A stretch of 64,000 bases of DNA from JAFECT01 sp963838235 (GTDB lineage Bacteria > Pseudomonadota > Alphaproteobacteria > Caulobacterales > Caulobacteraceae), in the NCBI GenBank assembly GCA_963838235.1, contig CAWIQJ010000005.1:558001-622000 (forward strand), written 5' to 3'. The translations under genes and the position numbers were made by a program. Positions 18,165 to 26,669 of this stretch are shown here, piece by piece. Numbering within the stretch: the first letter of the stretch is position 1; every line of letters begins with the position of its first letter. Under the pieces are notes generated by a model. The model saw only the letters and a program-made list of their open reading frames with translations, made no database searches and was not told where the DNA came from.

Positions 18165-19566
18165 ATGGGCGCTCTGCAACATCCCAAGGCTGGCCAAGAC
18201 CTCCCGGCGGCGCTCGTTGCGCGCCTGCGCGAGACTTTCGGCGACCGTCTGCACCTGGACGAGGCGAGCAGGCTCCAGCATGGCCGGAGCGAGGCGCACT
18301 TCCCGACCCTCCTGCCGGACGCGGTGGTGTTTGCGCGCTCGACCGAAGAGGTCGTCGCCCTGGTCAAGGCCTGTACGGCCCACGACATCCCGATCATCCC
18401 CTTCGGCGTGGGCACCTCGATGGAGGGCAGTACGACGCCGGTCCGCGGCGGGGTGACCGTCGACCTGTCCGAGATGACCCGCATCGTCAGCGTCAACCCC
18501 GACGATTTCGACTGCACCGTCGAGGCGGGCGTGCGGCGCGAGCAGCTGAACGAACACCTGCGCGACCAGGGCCTGTTCTTTCCGGTCGACCCGGGGGCCA
18601 ACGCCACCCTCGGCGGCATGGCCGCGACCCGGGCCTCGGGCACCACGACGGTGCGTTATGGCGCCATGCGCGAGGCGTCTGTCGCTGCGCGTGGTCACCC
18701 CCGACGGCGGGATATCCGCACCGCGCGGCGCGCGCGCAAGTCGGCGGCGGGCTACGACCTCACCCGCTTGTTCGTGGGCAGCGAGGGCACGCTCGGCGTC
18801 ATCACCGAGGTCACCGTGCGCCTGCACGGCATTCCCGAGGTGATCTCCTCGGCCGTCTGCGGCTTCGAGAGCCTCGACGGCGCGGTGCGCACGGTGGTGG
18901 AGGCGATCCAGCTCGGCGTGCCCCTGGCGCGCGTCGAGATCCTCGACGACCTGCAGATGCAGGCGGTGAACCGCTGGTCGAAGCTCGACTATCCGGAGGT
19001 CACCACCCTGTTCTTCGAGTTCCACGGCTCCGAGCGGTACGTGGCCGAACAGATCGAGACGGTGGGCGAGCCCTGGCGGCCGCGAACGGCGGCGGTGCGT
19101 TCAAATGGTCGAACCGTCCCAGGAACGCTCCAAGCTGTGGAAGGCGCGTCACGACGCCTACTACGCCGCGCTCGGCCTGCGTCCGGGCAGCACGGGCTGG
19201 GCGACCGACGTCTGCGTGCCGATAAGCCGGCTCGCCGAATGCATCGGCGAAACCAAGAAAGACCTCGAGACTGCGTCCATGCCGGCGCCGATCGTGGGTC
19301 ACGTGGGCGACGGCAATTTCCACGTCGTCTTCGTGATCGACCCGAACAAGCCGGAAGAGCTGGAGGAGGCCCAGCGTCTCAACCGGCGTCTCGTCGAGCG
19401 CGCCCTGGCTATGGACGGCACCTGCACCGGCGAGCACGGCATCGGGCTCGGCAAGCAGGACTGGCTGGTCGCCGAACTCGGCGACGCCGTCGACCTGATG
19501 CGCGCGATCAAGCGGGCGCTGGACCCCAAGGACCTGTTCAACCCGGGCAAGATTTTCGCGCTCTGA
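18165..19566 (+). CDS. FAD-linked oxidase (glycolate/D-lactate dehydrogenase-like), frameshifted
   Basis: About 467-residue flavoprotein of the FAD-binding PCMH/GlcD family, oxidising a 2-hydroxy acid such as D-lactate or glycolate. FAD-binding motifs IIPFGVGTSMEGSTTPVRGG, FPVDPGANATLGGMAATRA and GSEGTLGVITEVTV are visible. The C-terminal domain ends with GHVGDGNFHVVF and CTGEHGIGLGKQ, typical metal- and substrate-binding His motifs. The frame breaks near 18675-18735 and again near 19080-19120; the pieces join without loss of conserved sequence, so probably sequence errors. ATG at 18165 follows AGGATCGG. Confidence 0.85.
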
Positions 19567-19761
19567 GCGTGGCCGCGACCTGTCTGACCGGTACGATCCG
19601 GTGCGTCGCCCCAAAGGCGACGCGGCCGAAACAGCCGGTAAATCAGACCCTCGCGGCATTCAGGCGACACTGGCGCCGTCCAGATTGTCGCTCATTGCAG
19701 ACAACTTGATCGTTGCGCCCCCCCTCGCAGACTTGCGGCCTGGGAGCGATGGGGAAGCACC

Positions 19762-20250
19762 GTGGATCTTTCGACACAAAGAGATACGCGGCCCTTCACG
19801 CCCGGCGACGCCCCCCAGATCTCACAGCCCCCGACGTCCGGAAAGGTCGTCCCGAGCGCCGTCGCTCCCAACCATCTCCAGACCCTGCGCGAAGCCCGGG
19901 GCCTGACCCTGCGCGAACTGGCCCTGCGCGTCGGCGCCTCGCGCCAGCATATGTCGAGCCTCGAGCGCGGCGGGCGCAGGCTGACGGCGGACTGGCTGTT
20001 GCGCCTATCGCATGGCCTCGACTGCCATCCCTGTGAAATCCTGGCGGTGGACGAACCCGAGGGGCTCAGCCGCCGCGAGCGCGTCATTCTCGCCTATGTG
20101 CGCCAGCTCAGCCGCGAACAGCAGGCCGCCTTGCTCGACTTCCTCACCGCGGCCGCACCGGGCGCCGTCGCCGCCGCGACGTCGACGTCGTGGGGGAAGA
20201 CTATTCCACGCTGGACTGAGCCTCGCGACCGAACCCGGGGACACCCATGA
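19762..20250 (+). CDS. XRE-family transcriptional regulator
   Basis: 162-residue DNA-binding protein with a Cro/C1 helix-turn-helix at about residues 37-90: LQTLREARGLTLRELALRVG, ASRQHMSSLERGGRRLTADW. The C-terminal part RRERVILAYVRQLSREQQAA is helical. GTG start at 19762 is preceded by GGGGAAG. Its stop overlaps the ATG of the next gene (ATGA at 20247), so it is coupled to the NTF2-like protein and may control the operon. Confidence 0.85.
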   Translation: MDLSTQRDTRPFTPGDAPQISQPPTSGKVVPSAVAPNHLQTLREARGLTLRELALRVGASRQHMSSLERGGRRLTADWLLRLSHGLDCHPCEILAVDEPEGLSRRERVILAYVRQLSREQQAALLDFLTAAAPGAVAAATSTSWGKTIPRWTEPRDRTRGHP

Positions 20251-20717
20251 ACGCGATCATTCCGCACCTGATTTCCGCCCTGCCGTTGGCTGCTGTGCTC
20301 GGGCTCGGGGCCGGGGATGGCGGCTCGGCCTCGCTGGCCGACGACGCGCGGGTGGTGAGCGAACTCGACACGCGCTTCCAGGAGGCGGTGAAGCACAACG
20401 ACGCCGACACCATGGCGAAGATCTTCCACGACGACGTCGTGCTGGTCGTAGGCTCGGGCCGGGTGTTCACCCGCGACGACATGCTGAACGAGGCGCGCTC
20501 GGGCGTCATAGCCTACGAGGAACAGGACGAAGAGCCCGGCAGCCAAACCGTGCGGGTGTGGGGCGACACGGCGGTCGTCACCGCCAAGCTCTGGATCAAG
20601 GGTGTGGAGTTCGGCAAGCCGTTCGAGCGCAAGGTCTGGTTCACCGACGCCTATGTCCGGACCGACCGGGGCTGGCGCTATTTCTTCGGCCAGTCTTCGC
20701 TCTCCCTGCCGATTTGA
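20247..20717 (+). CDS. exported NTF2/SnoaL-like protein 1
   Basis: 156-residue protein with a hydrophobic N-terminus (IIPHLISALPLAAVLGLGAG) and a DUF4440/SnoaL-type cone fold: ELDTRFQEAVKHNDADTMAK, IFHDDVVLVVGSGRVFTRDD, and GWRYFFGQSSLSLPI at the end. These domains bind small hydrophobic ligands or act as isomerases; no catalytic assignment is possible. Start overlaps the XRE regulator; the next NTF2-like gene starts seven bases after its stop. Confidence 0.8.
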   Translation: MNAIIPHLISALPLAAVLGLGAGDGGSASLADDARVVSELDTRFQEAVKHNDADTMAKIFHDDVVLVVGSGRVFTRDDMLNEARSGVIAYEEQDEEPGSQTVRVWGDTAVVTAKLWIKGVEFGKPFERKVWFTDAYVRTDRGWRYFFGQSSLSLPI

Positions 20718-20724
20718 CGACACG

Positions 20725-21159
20725 ATGAAGCGCCGCTTCTGCGCCATCGCCGCTGTCGCGGCCTTCGCCGCCGGACCCGTCCTGGCCGACGCCCTGCCGG
20801 CCGACCTCAGCGCGGCCGTCGCGGCCTACGATCGCGCCCAGGTGAACGGCGATACCGACGCGCTGAGCCGCCTCATCGCCGACGACTTCACGCTGGTGAA
20901 TTCCAATGCGTCGGTCGAGGACAAGGCGCAGTTTCTCGCCGACTTCCACCTGCCGGGCTTCAAGATCGACCCATACGTGATCGAACAGCCGGTGGCCAAG
21001 GCGTGGGATGACGGCGCGGTCACCGGCGGCCTGCTGCACCTGAGCTGGAGCCAGGACGGCAAACATCAGACCCGCCGGCTGCGCGTCGCCTATGTCTGGA
21101 AGAAGCGCGACGGCCGCTGGCTCGCGACCTATGCGCCGGTCACGCGCGTTCCCGACTGA
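20725..21159 (+). CDS. exported NTF2/SnoaL-like protein 2
   Basis: 144-residue protein with a signal peptide (MKRRFCAIAAVAAFAAGPVLA) and a DUF4440-like domain (AVAAYDRAQVNGDTDALSRL, IADDFTLVNSNASVEDKAQF, VWKKRDGRWLATYAPV). Third gene of the XRE operon, seven bases after the preceding stop. Convergent with the CPBP gene, whose stop lies five bases beyond. Paralogous in fold to the protein at 20247 and to the one at 29845, suggesting a local taste for this fold rather than a shared pathway. Confidence 0.8.
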   Translation: MKRRFCAIAAVAAFAAGPVLADALPADLSAAVAAYDRAQVNGDTDALSRLIADDFTLVNSNASVEDKAQFLADFHLPGFKIDPYVIEQPVAKAWDDGAVTGGLLHLSWSQDGKHQTRRLRVAYVWKKRDGRWLATYAPVTRVPD

Positions 21160-21164
21160 CCCCG

Positions 21165-21948
21165 TCAGAACAGCAGATAGTTGCCGAAGTTCGCAAGGTT
21201 GTGCGCCAGGATCGGCAGCACCAGGCTGCCCGTGCGTTCCCGGATCAACAGCAGCACGAAGCCGATCCCGCCGGTCACCGCAATGCTCAAGGCGTCGAAC
21301 GCGATGTGTCCGTCCGCCCAACCCAGCCCATGACCCAGGCCGAAGTAGACCGACGAGGCGACCGCGCCCCATCCGATCGGCGCGCCCAGGAGGGTGAGAG
21401 GTTTGTCCCGGAAGGCCTGGTTCAACAGCAGAAGCATCAGCCCGCGGAACGACGGCTCTTCCTGCAGGCCCGGCATGGTCGCCTGGTACCACAGCGTCTC
21501 CGCATCCGCCGTATTGTGCGAGCCGGCGATGGAAGTTGGCGCCCCACTCGATCGCGCAGACCAAGGCCATGCCGAGAAGTGCGCTGATTACCGCGCCGTT
21601 CTGCGACCACCGGAAGCCGGTTTCCTTGAAGGAGACGCGCGGAATGAGCGCGATCAGGATCAGGGTCGCCAGGATCGAGACGATCTTGCCGTCCCAGTTC
21701 CATTGGCCGTGGGAGATCCCCAGCTGCGCCAGCACCGCCGTCTCGAGCCGCGGGAAATGCACCGCCAGGGCAAATGTCATGATGGCGGTGGCCGCGACCG
21801 CCATAGCCATCCGCCCTAGGTCGACCCGGCCGCGGGCGACCAGCGCGAGGATCGCAAGAACGACGACCAGCATCCCGGCCTGCAGCGCCGTCGAAGCGAA
21901 TCCGGACGCGCTGATATGGAAGAGCGCGTCCGCCGCGTGTCCGCTCAT
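21165..21948 (-). CDS. CPBP-family intramembrane metalloprotease, frameshifted
   Basis: About 260-residue polytopic protein of the CPBP (CAAX protease/bacteriocin-processing, Abi) family. Several hydrophobic helices precede the catalytic signature EEPSFRG, followed by the second motif FGLGHGLGWADGH and the third AHNLANFGNYLLF. One extra C near 21535 splits the frame after WGANF; removing it restores IAGSHNTADAETLWYQATMP leading into the EEPSFRG motif. Start ATG at 21948 overlaps the stop of the upstream membrane gene (ATGA). Last gene of a four-gene operon led by a small protein and a MarR regulator. Substrate unknown. Confidence 0.8.
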
Positions 21949-22406
21949 GCTTTCTCCGGGGCGAGCCTTCGCGCAAAAAAGGCTACGATGAGGCCGAACA
22001 GCAGCATCGCCGCGACGTTCTCGCCGCGCAGCATCAGCGACTGTGGGTGCTGGGCGGCGCGCGACAGCGGGGCGACCACGAAGGTCATGACCACATAGAC
22101 GCCCACGCCGTAGGCAAGTCCCCACGGCAGCCAGCGACGCGCCAGCGTCGGCAGGCGAAGAGCGGCAAGGTCGTAGATCGCCGCGATGACAATCGACATC
22201 GCCCACTGCAGCGCGAGGCCCAGGGCCACGATCTCGCCGCCGCCGTGCCCGGCGGCCTTGCCGATCAGGCCGCTGAGAATCGCGCGCAGCACCTGGTCGG
22301 GCGGCGCGTGAAAGATTAAAGACGCGGCTCCGACGTCGACCGTGCCGGCGACGAGGCCGCCCAACAGGATTGCGCTGACGAGCCGTCCCTTCGGTGCGTC
22401 AGCCAT
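21945..22406 (-). CDS. multi-pass membrane protein, unknown
   Basis: 153-residue protein with about four hydrophobic segments (SAILLGGLVAGTVDVGAASL, EIVALGLALQWAMSIVIAAI, WGLAYGVGVYVVMTFVVAPL, AAMLLFGLIVAFFARRL). No family recognised with confidence. It overlaps both neighbours: its ATG at 22406 lies within the predicted end of the MarR gene and its stop overlaps the CPBP start, so all three are coupled. Confidence 0.7.
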   Translation of the reverse strand: MADAPKGRLVSAILLGGLVAGTVDVGAASLIFHAPPDQVLRAILSGLIGKAAGHGGGEIVALGLALQWAMSIVIAAIYDLAALRLPTLARRWLPWGLAYGVGVYVVMTFVVAPLSRAAQHPQSLMLRGENVAAMLLFGLIVAFFARRLAPEKA

Positions 22407-22837
22407 GGCTGGGCTCCAGTTCGCGGGCCAAGCGGCCCCCCGGCGCCAGATTAGCGCTTTCCGGGTTGATGGGAACGGCGTTCTTGATCAGCGCTTCGAG
22501 TTCGGGCGCGAATCTGACGGCCGCGCTCGGTCAGGTAGATCAGCTTCAGGCGCTTGTCCTCGGGCGAGCTGCGCAATTCAAAGATCACACGCTCGGGCGC
22601 CAGCGGGGTCTCATGCGCCTCGCCGGCCATGGTCTTCACGATGCGCGCCGACATGGCCACGTGTACGCGCGCGACATGGGCGAGTTCGCTGACCGTCAGG
22701 CCCTCGTTCTCGCAGATGTAGAGGAACAGCATCAGGCCGGTGAGGCTGCGCGGCAGGCTCTCCTCGCGAAACGCTTCGATGGCCGCCAGGATGGTGTCGC
22801 GCCGCCGCGGGTGCGTCACGGCCGAGCCTTCACTCAT
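22399..22837 (-). CDS. MarR-like winged-helix regulator, frameshifted near the end
   Basis: About 145-residue regulator with a MarR-type winged helix: LTGLMLFLYICENEGLTVSE, LAHVARVHVAMSARIVKTMA (recognition helix region), and wing plus LIYLTERGR. Without correction the frame ends after a Ser/Arg-rich tail; shifting one base just after LTERGR gives FAPELEALIKNAVPINPESA and a stop at 22399-22401 that overlaps the next start, which I take as the true end. ATG at 22837 overlaps the end of the preceding small gene. Probably autoregulates the operon. Confidence 0.7.
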
Positions 22838-23075
22838 AGGCGTTCAGTCGTCCCGAACGCATATAGAGCTTGCGCGGCGTAGCCGGGCCGGCGGCGGCGG
22901 ACCGCCGGCGTTCGCTCAGGACCATCCAGGCTTCGGGGTAGGCTTCCTTCACCTGGGCGAGGTGGGTCTCGATCCGCTTCTGGTGATCGGCCGCTTCCAG
23001 GTAATCGACAGCTTCCACGTCGATGGTGATGGTGGCGCGCAAGAGCTTGGCGGGCATTGCGTCGGACGATTTCAC
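22830..23075 (-). CDS. small conserved-looking protein, first gene of MarR/CPBP operon
   Basis: 81-residue soluble protein: LLRATITIDVEAVDYLEAAD HQKRIETHLAQVKEAYPEAW, ending MRSGRLNAYE. Start GTG at 23075 has an AGGAG six bases upstream, better than any ATG in the frame. Composition (beta strand, then long helix) suggests a small ferredoxin-like fold, but no family is recognised. Stop overlaps the MarR start by eight bases. Confidence 0.65.
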   Translation of the reverse strand: MKSSDAMPAKLLRATITIDVEAVDYLEAADHQKRIETHLAQVKEAYPEAWMVLSERRRSAAAGPATPRKLYMRSGRLNAYE

Positions 23076-23113
23076 GACTCTCTCCTGGTGAACGCCTTTG
23101 ATCGTCTCAAGAT

Positions 23114-23131
23114 GGTGACCTGATCGCCACC
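23114..23131. promoter_or_regulatory. candidate operator of MarR/CPBP operon
   Basis: GGTGACCTGATCGCCACC: six-base arms pairing at five positions around CTGATC, about 40 bases upstream of the first gene of the operon. Size and position suit a MarR dimer site. No clear -35/-10 pair was found beside it, so this is tentative. Confidence 0.3.
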
Positions 23132-23263
23132 TCAAAGCGGCAAACGTCGTTCGGATAGCAGCGAATGCCACGATACGCAGTTCGCGACAGCGACGAACGA
23201 CGTATTCGGCACAACAAACTTACAGGTTGTCTTGAATTGGCGACGAACGGCCCTACGGCCGGC

Positions 23264-24047
23264 CTACATGCGCAGGCGCTTGCGCACCGCGTTCTGGTAT
23301 TTGCGCCCGACGGGCACTTCGACACCGTTGACGAGCACGGCGGCGAGGCCGCCGCTGGGCCGGCGCACCACGCGCTCGATCCGGCTGCGATTGACCAGGG
23401 CGGAACGGTGAAGTCGCAGGAATTGCTCCGGGTCGAGCCGGTCGGTCAGCTCGCGCAGCGCGCGGCGCACCAGGTAGCTGCGATCGGGCCCGTGGATGCG
23501 GACGTACTCGCGCTCGGCTTCGAACCAGATCACCTGGTCGATCGGAACCCGGACGCGCCCGCGGCGATCGTTGACCCAGAATCTCGCGCGCATAACCTTC
23601 GCAGTCGGGCTCGTCGCCGTCGCGAAGCTGCTCGAGCACCGCGGACATCTCCGCCAGGCGCTGGGCGTCGTCACGGGCGGCGATGCGGACGCGCGCGCGC
23701 TCCACCGCCTCCGCGAGCCGGTCGAAATCGAGCGGCTTCAGCACATAGTCCACAGCGTCGAGATCGAAGGCCCGTGCCGCGTGGCGGGCATAGGCGGTGA
23801 CGAAGATCACCTCAGGGCCGTCCGCGCCCTGCAGCTCCTCGGCAAGATCGAGGCCCGAGGCGTCGGGCATGCGAATGTCCAGCAGGACAAGATCGGGCGC
23901 CGTCGAACGGATCAGGTTGCGCGCCTCCTCGCCGTTCTGGGCCGCGCCCACCACGCACACGCCGGCAATGCGCTCCAGGCCGACCTCGAGGCGGCGCAGC
24001 GACAGCGGTTCGTCGTCGGCGATCAGGGCGCGCAGGGGAGCGGTCAT
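23264..24047 (-). CDS. LytTR-family response regulator, frameshifted
   Basis: About 260-residue two-component regulator: receiver domain (acidic pair IADDEPL, phospho-acceptor Asp 57 in LVLLDIRMP, VTAYARHAA, Lys in VLKPLDF) followed by a LytTR DNA-binding domain (VPIDQVIWFEAEREYVRIHG, FLRLHRSALVN, VPVGRKYQNAVRKRL). The frame breaks near 23585-23600, in the linker, by one extra base within GCGCGCG. ATG at 24047 overlaps the stop of the upstream kinase-like gene (24044), so the pair is coupled. It acts in the cytoplasm with the LytS-type proteins upstream. Confidence 0.88.
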
Positions 24048-25084
24048 TGGTAGCCCAGGGGGATGCTCAGCACCGTACGCGAGCCGTTCGGCTCGGTGGC
24101 TTCCATCGCCATGCCGGCCGACGGTCCGTAGAGCGTCTCCAGGCGTGAGCGAACGAATTCGAGACCGGGCTCGGGCGCGCCGCCGATCCCTTTTGCGTCC
24201 GTCGGCGTATCATCCCAGACCCAAAGCTTTAGTTGATCGCCGTCCCGGATGGCTCCGAGCTCGATGGTGATCGGCCGCTTCGTATCGGCGAGCCCTTGGC
24301 GGATCGCGTGTTCGAGCAGGGGCTGCAGAATGAAGCTGGGCGCCATGGCGTCCTGCACCTGGGGCTCGATCGCTTCGACGAAGCGCAGGCGATCGCCGAT
24401 GCGCGCGCGTTCGACGCCGATGTAATCGCGCATCGCGCTGAGCTCCTCCGCCAGAGGCACCCGCGCGCGAGGGTCCTTTTCCAGGGACCGGCGCAGGAAT
24501 CGCGACAAGGTCAGCACCAGACGCTCGGCGTCGGCGTTGCGGTTCTTGTGGATCAGGGTGCTCAACGCCTTGTGGATGTTGAACAGGAACTGGGGATCGA
24601 GCTGGTAGCGCAGCATCCGGTTCTGGGCGTCCGCGGCGATCGCCTCGGTGATGCGAAGCTCGGCGCCGAGCTGCAGCGAGAAATAGACGCCGCACCAGGC
24701 CAGAAAGGTCCAGAGCACCGCCACCGCCGCGTCGAGGTGGGTAATTTCCCAATGCGTCAGCCCGCCGCCGTCGCCCATCGGCGCCACGACATAGTAGACC
24801 CAGTAGGCGTAGACCATGTAGACACCGACCCCGCCCAGCGAAAGCGCCAACGCGCTGGTGAAGCGGACGGCGAGCGGCTTGGTCTCGATCCGGCGAAGGA
24901 CGAGGTACATCAGGCCGCACAGAGCCGCGCCGAGCGCGTCGGCGGTCGATCCGCGCAACGCCACCTCCACCGGCTGGTGGAACCCGCGCGGCAGGCCTGC
25001 GATCGTCCAGAAGGCGGCGGACAACACCCAGATCAGGATGGTGGTCAGGAACAGCGGCTCGCGCATCAGGCGGCCGAGCGTCAT
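24044..25084 (-). CDS. LytS-type sensor, predicted pseudokinase
   Basis: 346-residue membrane protein of the LytS/YehU histidine kinase family (His_kinase PF06580 plus HATPase_c). Four to five hydrophobic segments occupy residues 10-145. The His-box reads QLDPQFLFNIHKA, with Gln 165 (CAG at 24592-24590) where the family has the phospho-accepting His. The N-box reads PLLEHAIRQG, with His 259 where ATP-binding needs Asn. The G1 region DDTPTDAKG lacks the usual DDGxG. The protein therefore probably cannot phosphorylate itself, yet its frame is intact and it is 50-60% like its active neighbour by eye. It may serve as a heterodimer partner or ligand sensor. Confidence 0.88.
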   Translation of the reverse strand: MTLGRLMREPLFLTTILIWVLSAAFWTIAGLPRGFHQPVEVALRGSTADALGAALCGLMYLVLRRIETKPLAVRFTSALALSLGGVGVYMVYAYWVYYVVAPMGDGGGLTHWEITHLDAAVAVLWTFLAWCGVYFSLQLGAELRITEAIAADAQNRMLRYQLDPQFLFNIHKALSTLIHKNRNADAERLVLTLSRFLRRSLEKDPRARVPLAEELSAMRDYIGVERARIGDRLRFVEAIEPQVQDAMAPSFILQPLLEHAIRQGLADTKRPITIELGAIRDGDQLKLWVWDDTPTDAKGIGGAPEPGLEFVRSRLETLYGPSAGMAMEATEPNGSRTVLSIPLGYQ

Positions 25085-25138
25085 GCGCGACGCCGGCGTC
25101 GGCGTCTCGTCACGCGCACCGAGGGTCTGGGCAAGAAC

Positions 25139-26170
25139 TCATGCGTAGGCCAGGGGCAGGGTGAGAGTGACCTTGAAGCCGCGGGGCGAGCGCTTCTCGG
25201 TGATCACGTCGGCGTGGGCGCCGTAGAGGCCTTCCAGCCGCGACCGCACGTTTTCGAGGCCGACTTCGAGATTCACCGCGCCGCGCGCGAGCTTGCCCGT
25301 GCCGTCGTCCTGCACCCACAGTTTCAGGCCGTCCGCTTCGCGCGACGCGCCGAGTTCAATGGTAATCGGCTGGGCGCTCTGGCCGAGGCCGTGCTTGATC
25401 GCGTTTTCGAGCAAGGGCTGCAGGATGAAGCTGGGCGCGAGCGCGCCTTGCACCGACGGGTCGATCGCTTCAACGAAGCGCAGCCGGTCGCCGAAGCGGG
25501 CCGCCTCCACGCCCATGTACTCGCGCATGGCGCTCAGCTCTTCCTCGAGCGGCGCAAGAACGCAGGGGTCTTTCTCCAGCGTACGGCGCAGGAAATTGGA
25601 GAGCTGGTCCACCACCTTCTCCGCTTCGGCGTTGCGTCCGTCGTGGATGAGGGTGGCGAGGGCGGAGTGGATGTTGAACAGGAAATGCGGATCGAGCTGG
25701 TAACGCAGCATCCGGTTCTGCATGTCCAGCGCTGTCGCCTGGGTGTTGCGAAGCGCCGCGCCCAGGCCGAGCGTGAAGTAGATTCCACAGCAGGCCAGCA
25801 TGGTCCACAAGATCGCGACCGCGACGTCGATATGGTCGTGCAGCCAAGTCGGCTTTGCGGCATCCATTGGCAGGATGACGTGGTAGGCGACATAGAGCAC
25901 GGCCATGAAGATCACGGTGGCTACGGCGGCGAACACGACCATGGCGCCGAGCCTGAGCGCCAGCGACTGGCGTTCGAGCTCCTGCAGCAGCTGATAGATC
26001 GCGCCGCAGAGGAGGGCGCCGGCCACGTCGCAGAGGAAGCCGCGCACCGCGCCGTTAAGTTGTTCCGGGACGTTCTCGACCGCCGCGTCCACGGTCCACA
26101 CAAGCCAGCACAGCAGCCAGATTCCTGCCGTGGCCAGAAAAAGCGGTGAACGCAGCACGCGAGCGGACAT
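25139..26170 (-). CDS. LytS-type sensor histidine kinase
   Basis: 343-residue membrane kinase, paralogue of the next gene. Hydrophobic segments run from residue 9 to about 140. His-box QLDPHFLFNIHSALATLIH carries the phospho-acceptor His 162, N-box PLLENAIKHG carries Asn 256, and the G1 box reads DDGTGKL, so it should be active. ATG at 26170 is chosen for the GAGAGG seven bases upstream; the frame extends to 26296. First gene of the kinase-pseudokinase-LytTR operon and divergent from a large TonB-dependent receptor. Confidence 0.9.
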   Translation of the reverse strand: MSARVLRSPLFLATAGIWLLCWLVWTVDAAVENVPEQLNGAVRGFLCDVAGALLCGAIYQLLQELERQSLALRLGAMVVFAAVATVIFMAVLYVAYHVILPMDAAKPTWLHDHIDVAVAILWTMLACCGIYFTLGLGAALRNTQATALDMQNRMLRYQLDPHFLFNIHSALATLIHDGRNAEAEKVVDQLSNFLRRTLEKDPCVLAPLEEELSAMREYMGVEAARFGDRLRFVEAIDPSVQGALAPSFILQPLLENAIKHGLGQSAQPITIELGASREADGLKLWVQDDGTGKLARGAVNLEVGLENVRSRLEGLYGAHADVITEKRSPRGFKVTLTLPLAYA

Positions 26171-26669
26171 GACGGGCCTCTCGGCGACCTTCAGGCAACC
26201 GACGGGTCCATTGTCACACTTGCCAACGGCTTGCGCCAACGGACTTTGTGCCGGAATTTCGGGCGTTTGCGACATTGGGTCTGACGACTGCAACAACGGC
26301 GCCGGGAGCGCTCAAAACCTGTTTGGCGGGTCCGCGGACGTTGCCGTTGCTTCGGCGCCTCGGCCCGGTGATTTCACCGCAACTCCTTGCACGGCAAGCC
26401 TTTTCCCCTCCGGAGGCGTTTAGTCACCATTGCGAGACTATCAGTAATAATGCAGCATAGTTTTGGAACTAAGTTAATATGTGTCGAGCTGAGCACAATG
26501 ACTTGCCAGATTTGCTTCACTTCATTCTGACAATTGACTGACCTCTTTAAGTCAAAATACCTAATGCGACAGGGCGAATAGCGGGAATCCGCGCCCTTTG
26601 TTTGCTGTCGCAGGACGTCCGCGGCGGCGCGCCCTCGCGGCGTCCGCGCGACTTCAAGGAGGAACGATC
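26171..26669. promoter_or_regulatory. divergent regulatory region, kinase operon / TonB receptor
   Basis: About 500 bases without a gene. 26430-26570 is clearly AT-richer than its surroundings, as expected of promoters. It holds TTGACT (26534-26539) and AGTCAA (26550-26555), perfect six-base inverted arms ten bases apart, which could be a -35 box plus operator for the receptor gene. No confident -10 was found. The receptor's own ribosome site AGGAGG is at 26658-26663. Confidence 0.4.

Noticed and set aside
20641..22206. A 521-residue minus-strand protein
   Set aside because: Its C-terminal half is antisense to the NTF2-like gene; only the part matching the CPBP protein is real, with one frameshift.
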